Shown: piece after piece, positions 1 to 11,200 of the stretch
Layout: each line of letters begins with the position of its first letter
Numbering within the stretch: the first letter of the stretch is position 1
NCBI GenBank assembly: GCA_027600665.1
Contig: JADGJL010000375.1
Span: 1-23,487, forward strand
Direction: 5' to 3'
DNA length: 23,487 nt
From: Irineochytrium annulatum
Lineage: Eukaryota > Chytridiomycota > Chytridiomycetes > Chytridiales > Chytridiaceae
Notes under the pieces: generated by a model
Database searches by the model: none
What the model was told of the DNA's origin: nothing
The model's input: the letters and a program-made list of their open reading frames with translations, nothing else
Made by a program: the position numbers and the translations under genes

Positions 1-768
1 GGCGGGGGTTGAGGGGTGGATGAGGGGTTGAATCGGTTCAGGTGGTCAGTACCAATTCTTTGGTTCCGTTTAATGGGGATGGATTTTACCTCCTTCCGCA
101 ACTTTATGCTTTTAACTGGAGACTGGACATTTCTCACTCTCTCACGATGTTTTTTTTTTGATCCCTTTTTGTTATCGATTGTATTCTCGATCTCTGGGGT
201 GGACTTGGCATACTATCTTTGTCGGCCGCTTTTGCCTGGCAGCAGAGAGGGATGGTGCCGCGCCAACCTATTTTGCGTCGTCAGGATTCTTATTCCTATT
301 TCGTGACATTATATCACTCGTCTTATGCTACATTTTCGTTCATTTTTACATATGTGCTTCGTAAAACACTCTGCCATATTCATTCATTCTTATTCATTTA
401 GTAACATTGTTCGTGATCGTCTTCCAAGATTATTTAAGTGTGAAAATAATTTCGGATGATTCGATTGATGATGTTTTGATGAGTGGCCGTCCTTGTAGAG
501 AGAGCGCCTTGTGATGCTATCATTTCTGTAAATCAATTAAAAACCTGAAAGAAATCTGCACAGTCAATACTTTATTTGAAAAAATATATGAGCTCTCACG
601 AGCAAAAAGAACCAAATCAGCATTGGAGTGTAACAAGATTATGTTGAGGGTCATAGGTTGAAATCCAACATGGAAGGCGACAGAGAGAGATGATAAAGGC
701 GAAACAACGAGCGAAGCAACCGTAGGATATCAAATCCTCATCTATTCTATCACCCGACTGCCTTTGCA
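1..768. other. Intergenic region without a supported gene
   Basis: I see no convincing coding region here. The left part is T-rich, including a run of about ten T near 150-160, and resembles 3' untranslated or terminator sequence. It may include the 3' flank of a gene on the plus strand lying to the left. A 96-codon open frame at 16-306 has biased hydrophobic/aromatic composition, no splice context and no family resemblance, so I do not call it. The right part is the 3' flank of the minus-strand TPR gene, with an AATAAA on the minus strand at 571-576. Confidence 0.6.
571..576 (-). terminator. Poly(A) signal AATAAA of the TPR gene
   Basis: Minus-strand AATAAA in an A/T-rich setting, about 195 nt beyond the TGA of the TPR gene. 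This is a normal distance for a fungal 3' UTR. The hexamer is seen directly; its use as the cleavage signal is inference. Confidence 0.5.
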
Positions 769-3700
769 TCACCCGTCATGATCCACCCTGCCCAAGATCC
801 TCTCCCCATCCTCTCGTAACTTCCCCACGATTCTCCGCCTCACCCTCCGCGCTAACACCCTCACGGTTCTCTCGAGCGTAACCAAAGATGACGGGTCTCC
901 GTGCCCAAGCTTGCCATCCCATCTACCCCCAGCCCCTTTCTTTTGCAATGACGGCGCAAACCCGTCAGTCCGCATCCACACGGGCTCGCCACCCTCGCCG
1001 ACCTCCCCCGGACCGGGCCACCCAAGCACGTCGCGCCGCTCGAGTTCGATCCCGAGGACACCCGCAGCCACCCCGATCAGGGTCAACCCTTCATCGCCGC
1101 CATCATCCCCCGAGGTTCCTGACGATGAGCCGCCGACCCCACTCCCACCGCCCGGCAGGGGAGGCGACGGCCCCAGCCTCGACGTCGCCTGGAGAAACTC
1201 GATAAGCGGCTGCTGCTCGGCCGCGGGTGTGGGCGGAAGTTTCTTAGACGGCGTCGGCCCGACCCCGCCGCTGCCCCCACCTGGCCCATTGTTGAAAGTG
1301 ATGCTTCGGAAGCTGAGCGAACCCCCGCTTTGGGACCTGCCCCTCTCCGGGATGACCATGTACGGTATTGTATCGACGCTCGGGCTCGGGCTTGTCGGCG
1401 ACGGCGACGGTGGGGACACGGGGGACGGCGGGCGCTCCAACCGTTGTGCGTCCACCACGTCCAGTCCAACCCACCGGCGCGCGTCGGACCTGTAGGCGAG
1501 GACGCGAGCAAGCGTGTGCGGGTCGTCCGTTGAAAAGCGCGTGAGGGCGTCGCACGAGACGGTCGCGAGGGCGCGGGCGAGAGCAAGACAGGCGCGGGTG
1601 GCGGCTGGGGAGAGGTTGGTCCCCGGGGTCGATGTTGGGCTCTGGGCTGACGTGTTGGGGGTAGAGTTGGAGGATAAGCGGGGCGCGACCGAGAGCACCA
1701 GTGATGTGGCGGGGATATTCGCGGTGTTAGTCGAGGAGGCGGGGTGAGAAAAGTTGGCGGACGTGGAGGAGGAGGCGAGGGATTCAATTGAATTGGAGGA
1801 CGACGTGGAGGGAAACGACGGCCGTTCGTAGGAGTAGGTCGCCGGTGGGGTTCCGTTCGGACGACTTGGAGGAGAGGAAGGTGGTGATTTTTCGGGAACT
1901 GGGGGAGGGATGTCGCCGAAAGGGATCGAGATGGTGGCGTTGGAGGTGACGCTGATACTGCCAGAGTTTGTTGGACCCTGGTTGAGGTAGGAGATCGGTG
2001 GCGGGCCGCTCAACAGACCGAAAAAGGATGATGCGGAGTTTATGCGGGGCTGGTGTGCGGAGATGTTGGGGTTTAAGGTCGGAATAACGAGCTTGGGGTC
2101 TTGCTCGAAGGGGAATGGCGACTGACTTAAGCTTTCCGAAGGTAGTGACACCGCAACAAGCTTGTCTAGGACTCGTTTCACCGCCGCGACTAGGTCTTCC
2201 GCTTCCAATGGCGCCGGCGGCTTCTCAGACGGTTGTTCCGGTTGCGGCGTATGCCTCGATAATCTCGACAGCCGCGCCATGCTTTTGGTTTTAGACCGCC
2301 GCTTCGTCGACGACTTCCTTGAGGCATTCCGGCTCAGCGGCGACAACATCGGTACCGCTTCGTTGCCCGCAAACGCGCTCGATATCACGTTAAAGGACTT
2401 CAAAAATTCGCTCGTCTCGCCTTCGTCAAAGAAGTTAGGGATCGCAGGAAGCACAGGTGCTGAGTAAGCAATGGCCAATGGTGAGTGTAGTAGATCCTCA
2501 TAGTCCTCCATATGCTCCATCATGTCGACATAATCCTCCTCCTCGTCGACTTCGTTATAAAGATCAAACAGGTCAGTCGCATCATGAGGCCTTGCATAGC
2601 GCTCGAGCACAGCTATCAGCTCATTCATCGTTTCTTTCTCGCTTTCAGATGGAGGTTCTTCGCCATCGCCATCATCAACCTCACGGTTGAAAAACGACGA
2701 CAGGTACAGGTATAGAAGCTGGGAGATGTTGAACAAGGCAACTGTTGCTTCCGGGCCGCTCCAACTTCGCTCTTGTTCCTCCGACGTCACCTCACGCGTA
2801 AGAATGCGATTCCAATCAAATAAACGATGAAGAAGAAGTCTCGCCGCCGTCACGGGTTGTTGAAGTAGAATTAGAGCTGCGGCTGGAGCCCAATTGTTAG
2901 CGACAAATATTAGCTGCTTTGCAACAAACCCATGTTAAACTTGGCAACGCCGACACTCTCAAAATCCAAGATGCGATCTGCCTCTTTATGTGCGACCAGA
3001 AGAAGCCGGACTCCGGTGATCACGTCAACAGCCCAATCATTACCATCCAACTTCGCCCTCTCTATCGCTGCCGCCACCGCCACAAAATCTGCGCCTAGGT
3101 CTAAAGTGGAACGGGAAATTGCGGTAGCCGTCCCAGGAAGCAGCACCGACCGGGCCGGTATTGGAACTGCAGAAGTTCCGCTTGGAAAGTGTTGCCGGGG
3201 AGGGAGCCCTTGCACGGTCGTTTTCCGAGATGGCAACGGTATGTCTCCGTTTCGATCCGTTTCCCTAGATGCCCTCGAACCGTCTGGCACTTCCGCCCGT
3301 TGGTTGCCCCGCAATTGTCCATCCGATGAGTATCCGACGATGGTGTTATTCATGCGATCCCCTCTCACGCCGATTGCCCTTCCAGCCCGCGTGGACCCTG
3401 ACAGCGACGACTGCGATATTGAAGCGATGCTCGCCTTCCGCTCCGGGATCCAAAATGATTGTTGATTATGGTGCAACATTTTCCCTCCGTTCGCCCCTCC
3501 ACTTCCACCGCTAGTCCCGTTGGAAGTAGCTCCACTCTTCCCTACCACGCCAGCCGAGACGCTCAGCATCCCGCACCGACCGGCCTCGATATAGCAGGCC
3601 GCGATAGCCACCTTTAGCCTGATCGCTGTCCTCGGGTCCATTATCACCGCTGACCTTTCCAGCTGTGACGATCCCAACTCGAGTGCCCGTATGGCTTCCG

Positions 3701-5328
3701 TCGGCCGGCCAAGCTGGATCAACGAACTCGCAAGGTTAGAGTTTGTCTGAATCCGTGCGAACGGAAAGGGATTATTGGCGGCTAGGAGAGTGCCGGGGAA
3801 ATTTTGTGCAGTCGTAGATGTCGCGAAAGAATTGATTGAGTCGTTGTCGTTGGAGGGTGTTGGTGTAGCACTAGGGGTACGAGAATGATGGGATGGAATG
3901 GGTGCTTGATTCGCCGCCGTTGTGTCCAGCCATGATAGCGACCGTTTATGACATTGCAGCGCCCGATAGGAGTCTCCTTCATGCTGGAAACACAGTCCCA
4001 GATGCGTGAGCGACCGACATCGGCTCAATAGGCACGACTTGTGGAAGTACGACAGCCGGAACACCATTGCCTGACCATCTGGGGCTGTGATTGTCGCGCT
4101 CGGATTTAGAGGGTTGTAGACGTCGCTGAGGGCTGGGGGTATAGGCCACTTTTCAAGCAGGGATCTGGTTAGCTTTAGTGTTGAAAGATGCCAATGCTTC
4201 GATAAGTCCGGCCGGCCAAGTGCGAAGTGAGTGTTTCCGAATGTCGTCATAAGGTCCAGGAAAAGGACTATTAAAGGCGGACCGAAGCGATCTACTCGAT
4301 TCGAAGGTGTAACTTTCGCAGGTGGGGGAGGGGCGGACGGCGTCGGAGTTGATGGTGTCAGAGCAGGAGAGTTAGGGGCAGCGTTGATGGAGCTAATGGA
4401 TGGTCGCAGGTATAGACGTTTGGTTCCTGTGTGAGCGAGTGAATCCAAGCTCCCGCCAATATTCCGTAACGCTGTCGCCGCATCACTTTCACTAATTTTC
4501 CGTGATCGTGTTGTCATGCTCGAGGAACGCGTCGGAAGCCTAACGGGCGCTGCGCTCTCGCTCGGTTGGCCGTTGCCAATTCCAACTCCTGCACAACTTT
4601 CATCAACACACACCACAGAATCCATTGCACTAACGATTATCCTGCGGGCGATATGGTGATCCCTCGTCAATAAGCCCCAAAAGCTTAGCGGCCTTCCCAG
4701 CCGCCAGGATATCGTCGACACTACTGCCATTCCCGCCCCTCTTTACCCCAGGCACGCTTCCATTCGGCAGACCCAGCAATTTCATGGCTTTTCGAGACGA
4801 GTTCATGCTCGCTTGCATATTCCCTTCGTGCAAGCTGCCGTCGTCTTGAGCCCCCGCCTGCCTCTTCGCGTCCGCCGCCTTCGTGCATCCGGCCAGCAGC
4901 CGGTCTACGGCCTTCTTCAGCGATATCCGACGGGTGACTTCCCGATCGTCCAGCACATCCTCGTCACTGGACCGCTGTGGGTCGAGAATGTCGTCGACTT
5001 CAGTTCGGTCATCGCTGATGTCCTCATGCATGCCGCCCCTCGGGGCTGGCGGCGTGCAGCTATCGAGAATGCCGATGGCTAACCACCACGCCCGATCTGC
5101 AAAGCCGATCGCATCCCCTGCCCGACCCACCATCCGCCAGGCGACTGCAAGGTTGAGCAACGCCCGGGCACCCCGATACCCGTCCCTCGCTTCCAACGCC
5201 AGACTGACTGCCTCCTCCCATGCCGCGATGGCCCTATCGTGATCTGTGGAAGGCGCTGTGGACGTCAGGAGCGCATCGGCTCCCAGATCTAGCAAGGCGT
5301 CGACCTGGTGAGGCTCGACCCCATTCAT
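769..5328 (-). CDS. Large TPR-repeat protein, unnamed (1,488 aa, 3 exons)
   Basis: The exons are 5328-4635, 4588-2930 and 2882-769 on the minus strand, together 4,467 nt. The introns are 46 nt (GTTAGT donor, GCAG acceptor) and 47 nt (GTTTGT donor, CGCTAAC branch site, CCAG acceptor), and both restore frame exactly. The start is the first ATG after an in-frame stop. I do not recognise a named family. TPR-like helical pairs appear near residues 45-90, 335-385, 420-455, 510-575 and just after the second junction (about 775-800). They have the LG-A-A spacing of TPR scaffolds, for example ALLNLAVAWRMVGRAGDAI and THLGLCFQHEGDSYRALQ. Between and after them run long Ser/Pro/Gly-rich, probably disordered stretches, and a basic helix (VRVLARRVRRR) lies near the C-terminus. 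A scaffold role is likely; the spacing recalls LGN/TTC28-type TPRs, but that is only resemblance. It is divergent from the DNAJC7 gene. Confidence 0.82.
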
Positions 5329-5901
5329 TTCGGAATTGGACTGACGGCGTTGGTGTCACCAAGTCGTTCCATTAACCTAACTACTTAGGAATGCAGAGGC
5401 CTGCATATAAATCCGACCAGCAACAGCGTTGAATAAAACCTTCCTCATGACGTCCCTTGTATCTAATGTCACTGCAGACCTGGCCATCGCAGCTTGAGCA
5501 GGATTAACGCGGTCTTTATCCATGCGCGTGTACCGCATGGCTTCAAAGAAAGATTCTGGAGGCCGCCAACGACAAACCGCGGGCCCGCCCTGCAGTTGCA
5601 GGCCCTGGCAGTCATTCGTCGACGAGCTGCAGTCGATAAACCTCCATCACCGTTGTGAGACTCCCGCCGACAATTCTCCGTCGCGGGCCTCGGTCGATGA
5701 GCCTCGGTCGATGAGCCTCGGTCAATGGCAGTCAGATCAATCCGTCGCCTCGGGACTTGCACGCAAGAGACATCCGTCGCTCGTGTTTCAAGCCCCGCCG
5801 TTTTTCATTGCTTCCTTCTGCATCGTTCCATTCGCCGTTGTGACGGAAGGGCAGGTTCAGTGGACTCTTTGATGCTGTCGTCAGATTCCAGACCCCGCAA
5901 A
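5329..5901. promoter_or_regulatory. Divergent intergenic promoter region
   Basis: This 573-bp gap lies between the divergent starts of the TPR gene and the DNAJC7 gene, so both promoters must be here. A plus-strand TATAAA is at 5406-5411, and TGACGTC (CRE/ATF-like, 7 of 8 bases) is at 5448-5454. A 14-bp tandem repeat lies at 5687-5728. The TATA sits about 490 nt from the DNAJC7 ATG, so it is not an obvious match to that gene. The frame of DNAJC7 exon 1 is open upstream to 5725, with in-frame ATGs at 5725 and 5872. No separate gene is supported. Confidence 0.5.
5687..5728 (+). repeat. 14-bp tandem repeat, three copies
   Basis: The unit GCCTCGGTCGATGA occurs perfectly at 5687-5700 and 5701-5714. 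A third copy at 5715-5728 differs at two positions. It lies inside the divergent promoter region, about 175 nt before the DNAJC7 ATG. It could be a cluster of factor-binding sites or simple slippage. Confidence 0.9.
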
Positions 5902-8087
5902 ATGAACGGAAGCGATGAGGTTATGGACGTCGATGAGTGAGTGGATTGGATTTTGGCCGACTGGACGATTCTGGCATCGACGATGTGGATCGTGCGCTCT
6001 ACCACGGCGGTCTTTGGGGGCCCTCATTGAATTTCATGTCAGAGTCGATCCCGCCGTCCAGGCGGAGACTTTGAAAGCTCAAGCGAACGTTTTTTACAAA
6101 GAGGGCAAGTACCAGAGTGCCGTTGAGCTCTATGGCAAGGCTATAGGTGAGTCTACATAAGTTCATATGCACTCCGTTCTGATCAGGTCGTCGCAGAGTT
6201 GCAGCCGCAGAATCCGACTTACTACGGCAATCGGTCGGCTGCCTATACGATGCTAAAACGGCACACCGACTCCGTCATCGACTGCCGGATGAGTCTCTCA
6301 AAGGACCCGCTGCAGATTAAGGTGTATTCTCGGGCGGCGAAGGGGTTGGTTTTTATGGGAGATACGACAGCTGCGGCGGATATGTTGCGCAAAGCAATCT
6401 CCGTAGCCAAGGAGAACCCGGCACTGTTGGACCATATCTCACGGCTATCGGAGGAGCTCAGCTCGGTTATGCGCACGGAAAGCTTGGTCACAGAGGCGTT
6501 CGACCGAGTAGCATCGAAGGATTTTAATGGGGGGTTGGAAGCCATCGAAGCGGCAATGTCGCAATCGGATCCGGCCGTTCGCCTATCGAGGAGCTCGAGT
6601 AAGTATTTTTTGTTGGGAACGGTGCACCTAACATGGGGCTGCGACGGTTAGCGAGCAAGTCCAAGCTTATATCGGCAGACCTTAGCAACCTGAGCCCTAA
6701 GTGGCGCCTCCTTCGCGCCGATTGCTTGCTGGGTCTTCGCGAGCTGTCTGAGGCTGGAAAGATAGTGTTCCCTCTGCTGCAAGCTGATCAAACCAACTCC
6801 GAGGCTCTCACACTACACGCAGAGATTCTCTATATGAACGACACCAACCCGATCACTTACATCCAAACCCTTCTTCAAAAGGCGCTGTCCTGTGACCCGG
6901 ATCATAAGCGGGCCAGAGCGTTTATGAAGAAAATCAAGTTATTGGAGTCAATTAAATCGGAGGGGAACGAGGCGTATCAGAAGGCAGACTGGGAAGCGGC
7001 TATCACTGCGTACACGAAGTTCCTGCAGGAGGACACCTTTGCAGGAGTTGTTAAAGTGAAGGTTCTCAGCAACCGTGCAACAGTTCGGAGCAAGGTAAAT
7101 GTCAATGGCGGGAGTTTTTCTAACCACGTATAGATGAACAATCACACACAAGCGGTCGCAGATGCTACTGCCGCTCTGGAGCTCCTGGAGCTGCTGACGT
7201 TCGGCCCGCAGCAGGCCGACTCCCATGGCGCGACGCCTTCGGACTGCGCGAACTCAGTCAACTCAGCACTCTTTCTGAAGTTATACCTGCGGCGCGCCGA
7301 CTCGCAGACGAAGCTTGAGAGCTACGACGACGCGTTCCGGGATTATACTGCCGCTGATGGGATTTCACCAGGGGATCAAAAGGTCCAAGCCGCCTTGCGG
7401 TCGACGCAGCAACTGCAACGGCAGGCGAAGCGGAAGGACTACTATAAGATTCTTGGGGTTGATCGAGGTGCTGGGGAGAGCGAAATCAAGAAAGCATACC
7501 GGAAGTTAGCGCTGCAATACCATCCTGGTTCGTCGCGATCTTGTTGGTTCAGCGTATCGTGACCATCACTCGTAGATAAGCAAGCTGGCCTTGCGGATGA
7601 CGAAAAAGCAGCTGCGGACGCGAAGTTTAAGGAGATTGGAGAGGCTTACAGCGTTCTTTCAGACCCGCAGAAGAAGAATATGTTTGATTCAGGCATGGAT
7701 ATTGACGGGTCGTCCGCGTCAGCCGGCGCCAGTCCTTTCGGTGGTGGTTTCGGCATGGGTGGCATGGGGGGTGAGGTGCCGATGGTACGTGTGAATTGTC
7801 GATTTGATTTTTGATGCTTTTTTCACTGATATACACTGCCAAATGGTCATTTGCTTGCAACCAATAGGAGGTGAGCTTGGTTTTTTTTGCATTTGTTTGC
7901 GACAGTCGCTGCCAGTCATTTGGTTTAGACGCTAATAACTTTTTTCGCTTAGGATATTATGCGGATGTTTATGAGTGGAGGTATGGGAGGAGGCATGGGC
8001 GGCGGATTCCCTGGGATGCACGCTCACGGAGGGCACGGAGGAGGTCGGAGCCGCGGGGGCCAGTCGCAATTTTTCCAGTTTGGATGA
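5902..8087 (+). CDS. DNAJC7: DNAJC7-type TPR/J-domain co-chaperone (574 aa, 8 exons)
   Basis: The exons are 5902-5936, 6043-6146, 6197-6598, 6652-7094, 7134-7527, 7576-7784, 7868-7870 (3-nt microexon) and 7953-8087, together 1,725 nt. The N-terminal two-thirds is TPR repeats: the first begins near residue 19 ([19 protein letters not shown]), followed by [13 protein letters not shown], and later repeats include [22 protein letters not shown]-domain follows at about 429-495, with the HPD triad at 458-460 rebuilt across the exon 5/6 junction. The tail is a Gly/Met/His-rich segment ending [13 protein letters not shown]7/TPR2 proteins bind Hsp90 and Hsp70 through TPRs and stimulate Hsp70 ATPase through the J-domain; this protein should do the same in cytosol or nucleus. 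The chosen ATG has a good context (AAAATGA), but an in-frame ATG at 5872 would add ten residues. The first intron (106 nt) is the least certain. Confidence 0.92.
7785..7952 (+). other. Composite intron with 3-nt microexon or recursive splice point
   Basis: Between the codons VPM and DIM of the DNAJC7 gene lie two back-to-back intron-like units: 7785-7867 (83 nt, GTACGT...AATAG) and 7871-7952 (82 nt, GTGAGC...GCTTAG). The triplet GAG at 7868-7870 separates them. All splicing options keep frame: one 168-nt intron, two introns around a single Glu codon, or stepwise removal through the AG|GT at 7870/7871. Confidence 0.6.
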
Positions 8088-8277
8088 TGGATCATTTTGG
8101 GGGATAGAGTTTCTTTTTATTATCCATTGCTATTCTAGTTGATGATGAGGCATCTGTCTAATGAACGCTTGAGTCACTGGTACTTGTTTCCCATTTGTTC
8201 GCCTACAGAGCAGCACATGTGACACTGGAGGCTTGAGCCTTGGTTTAACGAGACACGGCTCCTTGACGTTGACATTG
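8088..8277 (+). other. Short DNAJC7-tomosyn spacer
   Basis: These 190 bp must hold the 3' UTR of the DNAJC7 gene and the promoter of the tomosyn gene. I see a T-rich stretch just after the stop but no AATAAA and no TATA box. Confidence 0.5.
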
Positions 8278-11200
8278 ATGTTCGGCAGAAGCAGCAAGTC
8301 AGGGCCGCGCCCGCCGGTCGCCGCACCGCCGCCGTTCGCGGCAGTCGTTAGCCGCATTGGAGGTCCCGGCCCCGTGACCGCCGTGGCTTTCGATCCTGCG
8401 CAATCGCTGCTAGCCGCTGGTCTTAGTGATGGCAGCGTCATCCTTGTGGGGGCGGCACCGAATCACGAGATAAGCCTATCGGCACCAGCTGATTCCAACC
8501 CGAATGCGGAGATCAGCTTTCTCCGGTTCAAAGTTGGTGATAGATATCTTGTGGCCATCAACTCCAGAAATGAGGTTAGGACACAATATTAATTTTGCTT
8601 AACGCGATCAGATCGTTGTATGGAATGTGGCGACCCTTACCGTGCAGTTTCCTCCGGTACCTGTCGGGGTAGAAGTGACAACTTTGGATGTTCCATCAAA
8701 CGCCTCTGGGTTTTTCTATATTGGTTTGACGACGGGCGACGTCCTAATTTATGACGCTTTAAGGTAAGCTATCAATTTACGGTCTACGCAATTTTTATTC
8801 CGCTAAAGTAAGGATCAGGGGAATAAAATCGCCGTACACCATCCCGCTGCTAAAGTTGCAGGAGCATAACCAAGAGTCCTCCGACGCGTTGGCAGCACAG
8901 TCGAAAGTCGTTGCACTTGAAACTTGCCCCGCCGATCATGATTTGCTGCTGATAGCGTACGCCGTGGGCTCCGCTTACATTTGGAACCTGAAGGAGAAAG
9001 CCCCCTTGATGCGATTCTCATACGTAAATGCGGGGCCGCCTTCGCAAATGACGGGGGCGTGTTGGCGGCCAGACGGAACACACGTCGTAACTGCTCACGA
9101 AGGCGGAGTGCTTGCTTTTTGGGCAGCAAGGGATGGCAACAGTCTGGTGGAGGGGTTCAAAGGATTTACTGTTGGTGGCGATAAGGATAGTCGTCGCAAA
9201 CCGCTTTATGTGCGGCGGGTCACCTCTGTTGCCGAGGATGTTCTTACGAGCGGGGCTGTTGACATTCTTCCAATTTACCGAATGGTGTGGTGTGGTATGG
9301 GAGACGCTTCAGCGCTGTACATAGCAGGTATTTGGTATGGTCTTAAATGAGCTTAATATTTCTACAGGCGGTACATGCGCTGGAGAACTTTTCGGCGTAA
9401 CTGTAATGGAATTCGCGAAGGACTTTAAGTCGCCAACTCGGCAGAGCATGCTGGCTCAGGAGTGTCACATCTTGGACTTTGTCATTGCTGTTCAGCCTCC
9501 ATCGTATACGGGCTGCGAGCCACCTGCACCATTCATTATCACCCTTACTGTTAACAATGATTTACGCGGGCACCTTTTGTCTGACGATGAATTCTTCAAA
9601 CCCTTGTCGATACACCCGTCACTTACACTATTGTCGTCGCCGGATCTCGTAGGCACGGCGAAAGTAGTCGCCGGAAGTAACTTCATTTCAAGTTTAAGGT
9701 GCAATTCTGATTTATCTACGCCCATTCCATTGTCTGGAGGCGGGGTGAAAGTGCCTATGCCACTTGGCTCTCGCTCTACCGACTTTGACGTGCTTGTGAC
9801 AGCACACACCGATTCTACGTTACGCATTTGGACAACGGATCCATCGCCGCTTGCCGCTGTCGGCCCTCTTTGTCTATTGCACACTATACCGCTATCAGAG
9901 TGGATTCCTATCGTTCAAACGTCCTCCACGTCGCCTAGTTCAACGGCGATTACGATTAATCCTACTACTGGAACTTTGGTGGTGTCATCTGGAGCGATAG
10001 TGCTCGTGCTCAAGCACAAGCTTAGTACCGCTCCCGTCAATGCTACACCTGCTCCCGCTGCTGCCCTTAATGATGATGATATGGAGAAGATAATGGCTGA
10101 GCTGGACGCGTCGATTGATGACGTTCTTGATGAGTTGAAGGAGCACACGGTCACGGCAGAAGGTAGCTCGAATGGATCAAATAAAGGTCTACCGGCTGTC
10201 CCACCGCGACCTACAGCCGCTCCTGAACTTCCTCCTCGTCAAAATCCCGACGCAAATGCGGCGACAGCGGCAGCCTTATCTGACCGGGCAGCCGACGAAA
10301 AGTCTAAACCTGCTGCCGAGGACCCATTGGTCAACAATCAATCAGTAGCCGTGGACCGCGTCTATCTTCGATCACACAAAATTTTAAAGGGTTGTTGGGC
10401 CCCGTACGCTCAAAACATATATATGGACAACATCTCGGTGGTGACCTACGCAGAATGGATCCCGCTACTAGCCGCTGCCACATTCAGCAACACCCTCATT
10501 GTCACCGATGTCTCTTCCGGGAAGGCTATACACACGGAGGCCTTCCAAGCATCCCCACATCACGAAATCGTCCTACTGAAGTTTGTCGAAACGTTTTTCG
10601 ACAAAGAGCCAACCGTCCGGCCTATCCTATATGTCGGCCTCGCGGATGGCTCGATATATGCTTACGGCTTTACACACTTCACGAACCCTCACCCCACTGT
10701 TACCCGGCGCATCCAAATTGTCAAAGCCTCCCCGGCACATCATGACGCGTCAGCAACACCATACACGCTCTTCAATCGCCCTATTTCTCTGTTTGTCCTC
10801 GACGAAAACGGTCATGTGGTGGAGGATCAGCCAAGTGCTCGCTTTGGGCCAAAGACGGCTGCTCAGCCTCTGCATGGGAATTTCCTTGTTATTACTGGAT
10901 CACGATCCGTGGTAATCTTACTGTTGGATCCGAATGTGGCGCCACAGCTCGTATCGGAAAGATCATTCACAGCGTCTGGGACGGGCATCTTTGGCGCGCT
11001 CATGCCCGCCTCTTCTTCGGCCGGAACGTCCGCCATCGTAAAGGCCGGTTTAGCAATGCATACGGGCTCGCCGATTATTGTGACGGTCTCGGGACATGGC
11101 GTTATCCGGGGGTTTTCGCTGCCAGGGCTAGAGCCCGTTGCGGCAAGGGCGGTGGAGAGAATGAACGCCGGGAGCGACGATGAAACCGGGTTGGTGAATG

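Noticed and set aside
16..306. 96-codon plus-strand open frame at the left end
   Set aside because: It lies in T-rich flank sequence, has a Phe/Leu-rich biased composition and no family resemblance. It is more likely 3' UTR or spacer.
911..1787. Long open frames on both strands opposite exon 3 of the TPR gene (up to 234 codons)
   Set aside because: They overlap a GC-rich, low-complexity coding exon, show Pro/Arg/Ser bias and no domain or splice structure. They are antisense or frame-shifted shadows.
4630..4730. Two separate overlapping genes on the minus strand around 4630-4730
   Set aside because: A 46-nt intron at 4589-4634 joins both frames in phase, so they are one gene.
5540..5565. Possible heat-shock element before the DNAJC7 gene
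   Set aside because: GAA and TTC are present but spaced by three bases instead of two, and there is no third unit.
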